Shown piece by piece: positions 43,401 through 50,554 of a stretch of DNA of 64,000 bases; the stretch's first letter is position 1; every line of letters begins with the position of its first letter. The translations under genes and the position numbers were made by a program. Origin of the DNA: Pseudomonas purpurea. GTDB lineage: Bacteria; Pseudomonadota; Gammaproteobacteria; Pseudomonadales; Pseudomonadaceae. The stretch is from contig NZ_CP150918.1 in the NCBI RefSeq assembly GCF_039908635.1, forward strand, positions 5,224,001 to 5,288,000, written 5' to 3'. Under the pieces are notes generated by a model. It was not told the DNA's origin. It did not search any database and saw only the letters and a list, made by a program, of their open reading frames with translations.

Positions 43401-44231
43401 CTGACCGCCCAGGCCAGCGAGCGCATCGCCCTGGAGCACGAACTGCGCCGGGCCATCGAGCGCAATGAGTTGAGCCTGTTCTATCAACCGAAAATCAGCC
43501 TGGTCAGTCATGCGTTGGTCGGCGCCGAAGCCTTGATCCGCTGGCATCACCCGACCTTTGGCGACGTACCGCCCGAGCATTTCATCCCGCTGGCCGAAGA
43601 AAACGGCATGATCCTGCAAATAGGCGACTGGGTCCTGGAGCAAGCCTGCCAACAGCTGCATGCCTGGAATCGGCTTTATGACAGTTTTGGTCCGCTCTCG
43701 GTCAATCTCGCGGGCGCGCAGTTGCGCCAGCCAAACCTGCTGGGGCGCATTGAACAACTGCTCAAGGACTACGGCCTCGAACCAGGTTTCCTGCAACTGG
43801 AAATTACCGAAAACTTCATCATGAGCCAGGCCGAAGAAGCGCTGGCGGTGCTGCACCAGCTCAAGCGCCTGGGTGTGCAACTGGCCATCGACGACTTCGG
43901 CACCGGTTACTCGTCCCTGAGCTACCTCAAACGCCTGCCGCTGGACTTCCTGAAAATCGACCAGTCCTTCGTCCGTGGACTGCCCGACGACCCACACGAT
44001 GCCGCCATCGTCCGCGCGATCATCGCCCTGGGCCGCAGCATGCAATTCACGGTGATCGCCGAGGGCGTCGAAACCCAGGCCCAGCAAATTTTCCTCGCCG
44101 CAGAAGGCTGCGAACAGATCCAGGGCTACATCGTCAGCCTGCCGCTGCCGGCCGAAGAATTCGCCGCGACCTTCCTTCGTATAACGCTTTCAAACTTTTC
44201 GGATAGCACAGCCGAGAAACCGTCGCTATAA
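40488..44231 (+). CDS. rmcA: RmcA-like multidomain diguanylate cyclase/phosphodiesterase
   Basis: 1247 aa from ATG 40488; the frame is open further upstream but that part overlaps rpoD. Domains in order: signal peptide; periplasmic amino-acid-type binding domain (about 25-265); one transmembrane helix (LLLYGLPGILLLVAVLAVVI); four PAS repeats (about 310-800); GGDEF at 886-890 (RLGGDEFIILLPG); EAL from Glu1014 (GAEALIRWHHP) with EITENF and IDDFGTGYSSLSYLKRLPLD. Both active sites look complete. Length, layout and position beside rpoD and the tRNA match P. aeruginosa RmcA (PA0575), a redox-responsive c-di-GMP enzyme that also senses through its periplasmic domain. Confidence 0.87.
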   Translation: MPRLPAVLLLSLLAWTATAGALTLTDEERGWLTAHPELRLGVDASWPPFEFRDEQGRYQGLAADYINLIRDRLAIKFTPVEPASWTEVLEQIKHGKLDLLPGIMSTPERQTYLSFTRPYLDFPIVILAHVGGAQPHKIDDLYGLKIAVVENYAPHELLRTHHPDLNLVPMPNVSSTLQALATDEVDAVVGDLASSVWSLRQLKLEGLYVSGETPYRYQLAMAVPHDNKMLVGILDKVLADMTPAEISAIQERWVGNVLDHRTFWSDLLLYGLPGILLLVAVLAVVIRINRRLSSEIARRVDLEQELRSSEYHYRGLVESLSAIAWEARISDFTYSYVSPHAEALLGYPLSQWLIPGFWRNIIHPADLPRAQAFCDHEVLAGRDHSLDYRVITADGRCLWVRDIVSLIEHGHEPVMRGLMIDISETKHIEEALRLSEQKFASVFQQCPDILVIARLSDGCLLEVNEAFEEQIGLSAQDVIGQTATELNIWGIPGVGPNLLQRLQAGSIRNLEMPFRRSNGQVFTGLISAEPFDLDTTPALVVVVRDISQLKETQQLLQTSEEKFAKAFHASPDGLLLSRQRDGLLLEINEGFSRITGFNTAMSVDRSTFDLGIWVNLNERKQMLDLLQRDGFVRDFSCHIRRNDGQIRLCEMSSRPLPIGEDDCMLTIVRDITERHLMQEKLQQAATVFESTAEGVLITDTQQHISAVNRAFTEITGYSETEALGHTPRLLASGLHDSAFYAAMWHQLTAEGHWQGEISNRRKNGELYPSWLTISAVRNRDRFITHFVAVFADISSLKHAQAKLDYQAHHDPLTGLPNRTLFESRLLTALNAQQDNGGQGAVLFLDLDRFKHINDSLGHPVGDLLLKGIAVRLKEQLRDIDTVARLGGDEFIILLPGLQQPSDAEHIATKLLHCFTAPFQAGEHEFFISASIGTSLYPKDGCDVATLVKNADAAMYRSKAKGRNRVESYTRDLTAQASERIALEHELRRAIERNELSLFYQPKISLVSHALVGAEALIRWHHPTFGDVPPEHFIPLAEENGMILQIGDWVLEQACQQLHAWNRLYDSFGPLSVNLAGAQLRQPNLLGRIEQLLKDYGLEPGFLQLEITENFIMSQAEEALAVLHQLKRLGVQLAIDDFGTGYSSLSYLKRLPLDFLKIDQSFVRGLPDDPHDAAIVRAIIALGRSMQFTVIAEGVETQAQQIFLAAEGCEQIQGYIVSLPLPAEEFAATFLRITLSNFSDSTAEKPSL

Positions 44232-44246
44232 TCCGCGGCCTACTGA

Positions 44247-44323
44247 GGGCCTATAGCTCAGTTGGTTAGAGCAGAGGACTCATAATCCTTTGGTCCACGG
44301 TTCAAGTCCGTGTGGGCCCACCA
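44247..44323 (+). tRNA. tRNA with CAU anticodon, probably tRNA-Met (elongator)
   Basis: 77-nt cloverleaf with encoded CCA: acceptor GGGCCTA/TGGGCCC, D arm GCTC/GAGC, anticodon stem GAGGA/TCCTT around loop CTCATAA, T arm CACGG/CCGTG with TTCAAGT. The CAU anticodon fits elongator Met or lysidine-modified Ile2; the corresponding P. aeruginosa locus is annotated Met as far as I recall. It lies 15 bp after rmcA, with foreign-looking DNA directly downstream, so it may have served as an integration site, although I found no second copy of its 3' end in the window. Confidence 0.92.
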
Positions 44324-44330
44324 ATTCGAA

Positions 44331-44356
44331 AGCCGCGCATTGCGCGGCTTTTTCAT
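44331..44356 (+). terminator. terminator after the tRNA
   Basis: AAAGCCGCGCA and GCGCGGCTTTTT pair with a very short loop, 8 bp past the tRNA CCA. Confidence 0.85.
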
Positions 44357-44780
44357 GTCCGCGACAAAAACAGCCAGGCCAGTTCTGTACCTCCAACGCG
44401 CCAAAATCTACACTCAACGACCTACGCAGATGCGATTTACCGGCCCGCGGCTAGATCAAGCCCACTTGGGTGCCTGGATCACACTGCCGCATATCGCACG
44501 CCGGAACCGATGGGGAAAGCCTTCGAACCCAGCGCGCATGAGCTACTGAAGTCGCAAAGACCGACGCCGGCAACACTAGAAAGACGCTCTACAAGCGCCT
44601 TTTCCGCCTCGCAGCGGCCACGTTTGAGTACGCGCAGCACGACACTCCTGCATCGGCGGCCTTATGGTGGAGGAACGTACGTCTATGGCGATGCGAGCTA
44701 CACTGATGCTGCCAAACAATCGAAGCATGCGGAACAGGAAACAATCTGGTCGATAGCTGCGCGACTGAGCAGTTAGCAGG
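44357..44780 (+). pseudogene. decayed gene resembling a plasmid replication initiator (TrfA-like)
   Basis: No intact gene fills this 470-bp stretch, but protein-like sequence passes between frames. One frame reads QMRFTGPRLDQAHLGAWITL then HIARR up to about 44500. The next frame continues as PMGKAFEPSAHELLKS. A third continues as AKTDAGNTRKTLYKRLFRLA and then AATFEYAQ (44554-44640). Joined, these give a plausible segment with the LDQ-x-W, PMG-x-F-x-SAH-x-LLK and RLxRLxA pattern I associate with TrfA-type initiators. The family call is from memory and tentative; that this is a frameshifted coding remnant is better supported. It suggests that a plasmid or plasmid-like element once recombined at the tRNA. 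Confidence 0.45.
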
Positions 44781-44827
44781 ATTACGGCATAAGTAACGAG
44801 CCTCCTTGACGGATCAAAATCGTATAT

Positions 44828-45880
44828 ATGAACCTAATCATCTCATTTGTTACCATTTTCGCACTCTCCGTATTGGCGGGCTGCGGTTATCAAGACTCTC
44901 CCCCGCTTTTTTTTAGCGAGAACATAGAAACGCTACCCACTGAATTCGCAGATTATAAATACATCGACGAAATCACAGAGTTCGAGAATTACACCATTGA
45001 ACGGTTTAAAACTCCACCGATGGCTACCGTCGAACACAACATCAATAAAGTCACAAACAACGTCATCATTAAAGTCGCAACAGATATTGACGACAGTACC
45101 CGCCTGTACGAATTCTACAAACTGGACACCTCTGGAAATATCATTGACAGACATCAATTTACAAGAAGCCTCCTGATAAAGGAAAAAACGGGCAATGAAG
45201 AAATGGTTGACGGCGCTTTCCTGGTAAACAAAGAGAAGGCTTACTACTCCACCTGGCCATTCAACGGTGACCATACAAATAAACCGTTTATTCCCGTCAA
45301 TCAAGCGTTAGCCTGGAGTACAGAACAGGTCGATGCTTACTATAAAGAGGTCGTAAGAAAAAGCGCACGACTGGATAACGTTGACGTTTGGAAAAAGATC
45401 AGCACACAAGAAAACAAGCGACGAATTCGAAAAATATATTATCTTAACTCAACGGGCGAGTGGTACATCCTGCACGGAAATTCATTAGACTCTGATCATT
45501 CTGGCAAAGGCATATCTGGCACCAACACCTTGTTCACAAACTTCACTGACATTGAACGTAGCTTTGGACGATACATACCGCCAAGCAACATTATGATTCC
45601 TTATTTTGAAAAACAAACGCACAGTAAATTCTGCGCCCCAGATCAGGTTGGCTGCCACATGTCTTACCGCTGGGATGGCGTGGGTTACTATCAAGTCACG
45701 GTGGGTGAAAGCAGTCTAAAATTTAAAAACAACGGTAATTTATCCCGCACTGACTTCAAGGGTGAAACCTTTCCACCGAAAGAGAGCTTACTCGTAAACT
45801 TTGCCTATTACACAAATCCAAATTTAAAATATTCTCTATTTTCAGCCAATGACAATCTTTATCTCATCAAGCAAAAATAA
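44828..45880 (+). CDS. hypothetical lipoprotein, AT-rich
   Basis: 350 aa with a lipoprotein signal peptide (MNLIISFVTIFALSVLAGCG; lipobox LAGC, acylated Cys19). The mature part is rich in Asn, Lys, Tyr and Thr, with DVWKKISTQENKRRIRKIYY and GCHMSYRWDGVGYYQVTVGE but no motif I recognise. Base composition is far more AT-rich than the flanking core genes, which points to recent transfer. No clear ribosome site precedes the ATG. With the 124-aa lipoprotein downstream it may form a small surface or periplasmic unit; the function is unknown. Confidence 0.7.
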   Translation: MNLIISFVTIFALSVLAGCGYQDSPPLFFSENIETLPTEFADYKYIDEITEFENYTIERFKTPPMATVEHNINKVTNNVIIKVATDIDDSTRLYEFYKLDTSGNIIDRHQFTRSLLIKEKTGNEEMVDGAFLVNKEKAYYSTWPFNGDHTNKPFIPVNQALAWSTEQVDAYYKEVVRKSARLDNVDVWKKISTQENKRRIRKIYYLNSTGEWYILHGNSLDSDHSGKGISGTNTLFTNFTDIERSFGRYIPPSNIMIPYFEKQTHSKFCAPDQVGCHMSYRWDGVGYYQVTVGESSLKFKNNGNLSRTDFKGETFPPKESLLVNFAYYTNPNLKYSLFSANDNLYLIKQK

Positions 45881-46119
45881 CCATTTCAAACGCATCAATT
45901 GCTCATTAACATTATAGTAAGGCCACTCTGAAAAGCCGAGCCAGTGCCAGTGACACCATGATCCGGACGCTATATATAAAGACTGTAGATCATGTCGTAT
46001 CGCGCCTTTCTCGGCCACACCCTAAATCAGTCAACCATTCTTATATTACTTAAACATGATAGCTTTGAGCCAAAGACATCAAGCACGTCACCCTGTGAAA
46101 ACCATACAGTGAGCAAGCA

Positions 46120-46494
46120 ATGAAACTTACATCCTTCGTAGTAATTTGCGCATTGAGCCTCCTGACAACGGCTTGCAGCAATGTAGTTTATCCTACCCCG
46201 ATCAAAACGACGGAGCGCACAGGAAGTGCGACCACTTCATCATACGATGATGGTAAAGAAATCATATCGGCGACATGGATGGAAAGTGACTTTTCTACCG
46301 AACTTAAAAGTGCATCCTCTGGGGACACTGCGGGGTTCCTCATTAAGACAAGTGGTTATACACCAGGCGAAAAGATTACGATCTTTCTTGATGATAAAAG
46401 AACCAATGACGATGGGGGTAGCTATAACATCGTCAGAAAAATAATAGGCACCGTAGATAAGCACGGCGAAGTCAGAGCATCCTTTAAACCCTAG
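46120..46494 (+). CDS. small hypothetical lipoprotein
   Basis: 124 aa with lipobox LTTAC (MKLTSFVVICALSLLTTACS; Cys19). The remaining 105 residues look beta-rich (TAGFLIKTSGYTPGEKITIF) and may form a single small domain. It is AT-rich like its neighbour. The stop codon TAG is part of the CTAG duplicated by the MITE that follows, so the insertion landed exactly at the gene end without changing the protein. I recognise no family. The 239 bp before it shows nothing definite. Confidence 0.6.
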   Translation: MKLTSFVVICALSLLTTACSNVVYPTPIKTTERTGSATTSSYDDGKEIISATWMESDFSTELKSASSGDTAGFLIKTSGYTPGEKITIFLDDKRTNDDGGSYNIVRKIIGTVDKHGEVRASFKP

Positions 46495-46638
46495 GGCCTG
46501 TACGAAAAGTCGCCGAGTGGCGATCAGGCAAGGCAAAAACAGGCGAGGAAGCGGAGTTTACGGGGTGTAAATGAGCATTCCGAGCCTGTTTTTAACGCAG
46601 CATGCTCGACACGCAGGCAGTTTTCGTACAGAGCCTAG
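46491..46638. mobile_element. 140-bp MITE-like element with CTAG target duplication
   Basis: A non-coding 140-bp segment (46495-46634) has terminal inverted repeats GGCCTGTACGAAAA and, on the other strand, GCTCTGTACGAAAA (12 of 14 match). It is flanked by CTAG on both sides (46491-46494 and 46635-46638). A 4-bp CTAG duplication fits the YTAR target preference of IS5-type transposases, so it is probably a non-autonomous derivative moved in trans. No transposase gene is present in the window. Confidence 0.7.
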
Positions 46639-46814
46639 GAAAGTGCTGAAGCGGCTCGACCATCCCACGTTCGCGGCCAATACCGATTCTCGGAAACATT
46701 GGACCAATGAATGATGGCCTTTTGTCGTCAATTTCTTTATCTATGAGCCCTCATAATGCGAGAACACCACGATGGTGGCCTCTCAAGGAACCCGCAAAAA
46801 TAGGGAAATAACTG

Positions 46815-47429
46815 ATGCTGATTGCGTTTGCAGGGCTGCCCAGCTCCGGAAAATCGTCTACCGCCAAGGCACTGGCCCGGTTGATGGAGGTCGAGGTTCA
46901 TCTGGAGCCCGAGGAGTCAGCGTGGCCTGATCTGGTCAGGGAAAGAGAAACCAGCGGAGCCTTTACCGCACTGAGCTGGTTCCGGACGGTTCGTGTACCT
47001 CAGCTGTTCAAGGCCGATGCAACCCGCAAGACCAACAAGACCGCCATTATCGACAGCTATTACGACGTCCTGATCGCCCGCTACCTCGGTGATAACGCCT
47101 TTGAATGGCTGGTTTCTCGTCAGGATCCGTACTTCCCGGCCGCCAGGGCCATGGTGGACGCTGACTGGGAGACGCTTCCAAAAGCCGACGTGATTGTGTT
47201 TCTGAGCCTGGACGAAGCGACCTGGACGGAGTTCATGAGCCGGCGAGATCGGGACTTCGACCGCAACGCCGAACTCAACAAACACTTCGAGATGCAGGAG
47301 AAAATGCTGCAGGCGTGCAAGGCCGCAGAACAAGCGCACGGCTCAAGCCTGATTGTTGTGAACCAGGCCTCCTCGACGCCCGAGGACACTGCCCGTCGGG
47401 TCGCCGTCGCCATCGGGGTCGAGCTATGA
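46815..47429 (+). CDS. small P-loop kinase, possibly deoxynucleoside kinase-like
   Basis: 204 aa. The P-loop GLPSSGKSST occupies residues 7-16 and is followed by an EPEES acidic segment, as where deoxynucleoside kinases carry their EP motif. A KTAIIDSYYDVLIARYLG segment resembles the DR/DSY-type substrate loop, and RRDRDFDRNAEL could form a lid. It starts the cassette after an AGGGA ribosome site, and its stop overlaps the start of the phosphorylase-like gene (ATGA), so the two are translationally coupled. A nucleoside or nucleotide substrate is likely from fold and neighbours; the exact one is unknown. The 174 bp before it (after the MITE) presumably contains its promoter. Confidence 0.65.
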   Translation: MLIAFAGLPSSGKSSTAKALARLMEVEVHLEPEESAWPDLVRERETSGAFTALSWFRTVRVPQLFKADATRKTNKTAIIDSYYDVLIARYLGDNAFEWLVSRQDPYFPAARAMVDADWETLPKADVIVFLSLDEATWTEFMSRRDRDFDRNAELNKHFEMQEKMLQACKAAEQAHGSSLIVVNQASSTPEDTARRVAVAIGVEL

Positions 47430-48916
47430 ACGAGTCAGCCGCCCTGACCCTGGCCAAGGCAATCGCCGCTGTCCGCAACGGGACGCCGGCCAACCCGGTG
47501 CTCTCAAGCCCTCTGACCCCGGCGCAATCGGGCAGTGCGTTGCGGCTCAAGCAAGCTTTGGGCCTGTCAGTTGCCGCTGAGGCCGCACTGGCGGTCGAGC
47601 AGGCAGAAGCCGTCGTCCGGGAGCTGTTCGAAGATGGCACTGAGGCAGCAACGCTTATTGGCCAAGCGCCCTCGCCGCAGGTATTCGAGCGGGTCGCCTC
47701 GCACTGGTTTGATCCGCAAGAGTCAAGCGACGAGACTGAAATTGCCGCCGGTTACTGGTTGGCCGATGCGTTCCTTCGCGGCATCGAAACCGAGGAGGCT
47801 CAACACCTCACGCGCTTCCTCGCAGGCGCCTCACCGCGCACCCACCGGCATGCGGTTGTCTCTGCACGGCGCTACCCGACTGGAGGCATATCAGAGAAAC
47901 AGGCGCTGTTACTGCCCCCGCTGATGAGAGCCCTGGCCGCGGACTTCCATTGGTGTTCACCGTTTCTGGTCGCCCCCCGACTGGCCCATACCGGTGGAAC
48001 CCGCGACAAGCTCTCGGTGATACCGGGTTTTGAAGTGTCCAGCGTCAGCGAACTCCCACACTGGGATGGCCGGGATAAACCGGTGCGCTATTTTGCAGCT
48101 GACGCCCAACTGTGCCCCCGCGACGCCATGATGTACCGGATCCGGGGCGAAACCGGCACGGTAGCCGACACCGGCCTGATGGCTGCCAGCATCATGTCCA
48201 AGCAAATCACCTTGCCGGCCGACGTGATCATTCTCGACATTCTTCACGGCCCGACCGCGTTTCTGCATACCGCCCCTGAAGCAGCGGCTTTCGGCACCTT
48301 GTGCGAGGACATTGGCCGTAGCAATGGCATCACCATCGTGGCGCAGTTGCGCCAGTCCGCCAGCCTGCTGGGCCGTTCGGTTGGCGCCAGCACCGAAGTC
48401 GTGGAAATTGCCGAACTGTTGCGAGGGGGAGCGCCTGACGAGGCAGGACAATTGGAGCTGAGCACTGCGCTAGGGTTCCTGCACACCTTTGCCCACCAGC
48501 TAAAACTCGACCCCAACGCCGTCACTCAACGCGCAAAGCAGGCAATAGCCAGCGGCGAAGCGTTCCAGGCAATGGTGACGTTGTGGGCAGACCATGGAGC
48601 CGAAAACACGTTCCTTCGCGCCTTTGCCCGTGACCCGCGCCAGGCAATCCTTGGCGATTTGCCCCAGGCGACATTGCGGGCCGAACGCTCAGGCAACCTG
48701 ACGTGGGACGCCATTGCGCTCGCTGACGTGGCGAACAACCAGGTGAACGTCCGGTTGGAGCCGTCCCCTGGTGTGCGAGTGGTGGCCGGTGGCGGCATCG
48801 AACTGCTGTGCCGCGACGGTGCACAGGTCCAGCAAGGCGATGCGCTGGCGGTGATCTACGGTCAGGCCGCGGGGGTTGCCGTTGGGGCGCTCGGCGGTGC
48901 GGCAACGATCGGTTGA
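47426..48916 (+). CDS. thymidine/pyrimidine-nucleoside phosphorylase family protein
   Basis: 496 aa. Several motifs match the pyrimidine-nucleoside phosphorylase fold: RYPTGGISEKQALLLPP (from about 149), HTGGTRDKLSVIPGFE (from His188), and RGETGTVADTGLMAASIMSK. The C-terminal beta domain ends with DGAQVQQGDALAVIYG. The order and spacing resemble thymidine phosphorylase, but the N-terminal half is divergent, and typical DeoA is shorter (about 440 aa). It could act on thymidine, a modified nucleoside or a nucleotide. ATG 47426 is chosen because it overlaps the kinase stop; the frame extends further upstream as a shadow of the kinase. It overlaps the convergent membrane-protein gene by 55 bp. 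Confidence 0.72.
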   Translation: MNESAALTLAKAIAAVRNGTPANPVLSSPLTPAQSGSALRLKQALGLSVAAEAALAVEQAEAVVRELFEDGTEAATLIGQAPSPQVFERVASHWFDPQESSDETEIAAGYWLADAFLRGIETEEAQHLTRFLAGASPRTHRHAVVSARRYPTGGISEKQALLLPPLMRALAADFHWCSPFLVAPRLAHTGGTRDKLSVIPGFEVSSVSELPHWDGRDKPVRYFAADAQLCPRDAMMYRIRGETGTVADTGLMAASIMSKQITLPADVIILDILHGPTAFLHTAPEAAAFGTLCEDIGRSNGITIVAQLRQSASLLGRSVGASTEVVEIAELLRGGAPDEAGQLELSTALGFLHTFAHQLKLDPNAVTQRAKQAIASGEAFQAMVTLWADHGAENTFLRAFARDPRQAILGDLPQATLRAERSGNLTWDAIALADVANNQVNVRLEPSPGVRVVAGGGIELLCRDGAQVQQGDALAVIYGQAAGVAVGALGGAATIG

Positions 48917-49725
48917 GGTTCATCGAGCGTGTAAGGAGCAGCCTCCTCCCATAACCGATCAAAATCTTCCATTTGTCGATCAAATAACCAGCCACGGCCC
49001 ACCTTCAAAGTGGTCGCCGTGGTGCTGTTACCCGTGAATGGATACGGGCCGGTGAACAGAACGTCGTCGATCCGATAAACCATCATGGACAGATGCCGTT
49101 TGGTGATTTTGATGTGTACGCCCTTGAGACCTGACAGGCTCTTGATGAGGGTTCTGTGCGATGCGAGATACTGGCTCACTTCTTTGTTTTCTGCGGCGGC
49201 CATGATTCCGGCAGCCTCCGAATCGGGGTCGACCAAGAGTATTCGCGCCTTAATCGGCTTTTTCGCCTTCACACACGCGATGAAGTGCTCTTTGTTCTGC
49301 TCACTGAACGCCGTCAATGTGTAACCTGTGACATCGATAACCTTGGCGCGAGCGACCAGCACACCGTATTCTTGCCCCAGATTTCGTTGCGGATAAGCAG
49401 CCACCAGCCCCGTACTGATCAGCTCCGTCATCCTGACTTGTTCGCCACTTCGTAAATGATCGATCCATAGCGTCGCAAAAGAGATCATTGCGCCTGCAAT
49501 AAACGATGTGCCAATAGAAACCAGCGCCCCCGAAATGAACACCGTTCCGGGAGAGATCAGTTTCAGATCCGGAAAGACAACCGGTATCAGACCCGGCAGG
49601 ATGACAAGAGCGAGTCCTGCCACAAAAATGAATGAAAAAACGCAGATGAAGTAACGCTTCGATCTGAAAAATAGCTTGTTGGCATCTGCGTGTGCGTATT
49701 TATCCGGAGTAGTTCTCAATGGCAT
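48862..49725 (-). CDS. two-TM membrane protein with cytoplasmic C-terminal domain
   Basis: 287 aa. Two hydrophobic helices near the N terminus (about 26-52, YFICVFSFIFVAGLALVILP, and about 63-88, FISGALVSIGTSFIAGAMIS) are followed by a soluble domain of roughly 190 residues. That domain (KPIKARILLVDPDSEAAGIM, then HLSMMVYRIDDVLFTGPYPF) resembles phospholipase D-like folds, but a proper HxKxxxxD pair is missing. The tail is Pro/Ala-rich. Membrane helices plus a small sensor or effector domain are also seen in several anti-phage effectors, which is suggestive only. The start overlaps the divergent kinase start by 7 bp; TTG two codons later is an alternative. Composition is less GC-rich than the core. 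Confidence 0.6.
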   Translation of the reverse strand: MPLRTTPDKYAHADANKLFFRSKRYFICVFSFIFVAGLALVILPGLIPVVFPDLKLISPGTVFISGALVSIGTSFIAGAMISFATLWIDHLRSGEQVRMTELISTGLVAAYPQRNLGQEYGVLVARAKVIDVTGYTLTAFSEQNKEHFIACVKAKKPIKARILLVDPDSEAAGIMAAAENKEVSQYLASHRTLIKSLSGLKGVHIKITKRHLSMMVYRIDDVLFTGPYPFTGNSTTATTLKVGRGWLFDRQMEDFDRLWEEAAPYTLDEPQPIVAAPPSAPTATPAA

Positions 49726-50420
49726 CCCTTCCCAATTCCCAGTCTGGTTACTTGATCATCATCGAAGGCGGCGATGGGCTCGGCAAGTCTACCCAATTCG
49801 AGATTCTAAAGCGCCGGCTCGAGTCGCAAGGCCGGCACATCGTCACCTTCGATTTTCCCAACAAGTCTGGCACGCCCATCGGCAAGCTGATCGGTAACTT
49901 CCTGCGTGGGAACTTCGGGCAGGTGACGCCCGAGTTCCTCGGGCTGGCGTTCGCAGCAGATCGCCTGGTGGCACGCCAAAGCATTCGGGACGCGCTGGAC
50001 AACGGTTCGGTGGTGATCTGCGACCGCTTTGTGGCCTCCAACATCGCTTTTCAGGGCGCGAAGATCGAAGACGATCAGCGCCGTAAAGAGTTGGACGAAT
50101 TGCTGCGTTGGCTGGAATACGACGTGTATGACCTGCCGCGTCCAAACCTGGAAATCGTGCTGTCTTCGGACGACGACTACTATCGCGATGGCCACCACCT
50201 TAACCGCGCCGAAGACCCCAACCGGGCCTATGCCGAAGGCGAAGCCGACATTCACGAAGCCTCGCTGGACCTGCAGCAGGCCGTAAACCGTTACTTCCGG
50301 GAGCTCCCGGATGACCCTGCCGTGGCGAAAATCGCCATCAAGGACAGCAGCGGACGCCGACGCACCGTTGACGAGATGGCCGCCATTGTCTGGGACGCGG
50401 TGAACGTTGCAATGCGCTAA
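49719..50420 (+). CDS. thymidylate kinase-like protein
   Basis: 233 aa. P-loop GGDGLGKST spans residues 17-25. The dTMP kinase DR motif is seen in VICDRFVASNIAFQGAKIED, and FDFPNKSGTPIGKLIGNFL matches the FPR-type segment (Pro present, Arg replaced by Asn). The lid region is longer and acidic (DDDYYRDGHHLNRAEDPNRA). Housekeeping tmk is normally near pabC/holB, so this is probably an additional, specialised copy. A GGAG precedes ATG 49719. A terminator follows at 50439. Confidence 0.75.
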   Translation: MASLPNSQSGYLIIIEGGDGLGKSTQFEILKRRLESQGRHIVTFDFPNKSGTPIGKLIGNFLRGNFGQVTPEFLGLAFAADRLVARQSIRDALDNGSVVICDRFVASNIAFQGAKIEDDQRRKELDELLRWLEYDVYDLPRPNLEIVLSSDDDYYRDGHHLNRAEDPNRAYAEGEADIHEASLDLQQAVNRYFRELPDDPAVAKIAIKDSSGRRRTVDEMAAIVWDAVNVAMR

Positions 50421-50438
50421 CCCCACCCAGCCCTATGA

Positions 50439-50466
50439 AAAAGCCACGCACTGCGTGGTTTTTTTG
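50439..50466 (+). terminator. terminator closing the accessory cassette
   Basis: AAAAAGCCACGCA and TGCGTGGTTTTTTT arms with a minimal loop, 19 bp after the thymidylate-kinase-like gene. Confidence 0.85.
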
Positions 50467-50554
50467 TACCCGAAACGCCTCCAGCGCTTGCAAGCATCGC
50501 TGCCCGCGAGGCGGTAACATGCTCGTCCACTGATGCGTGCCGCCGGAGAAGACC

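Noticed and set aside
44324-50554. Integrative element bounded by a duplicated tRNA 3' end
   Set aside because: I looked for a second copy of the tRNA 3' end (ccgtgtgggcccacca) by eye and saw none, and there is no integrase gene.
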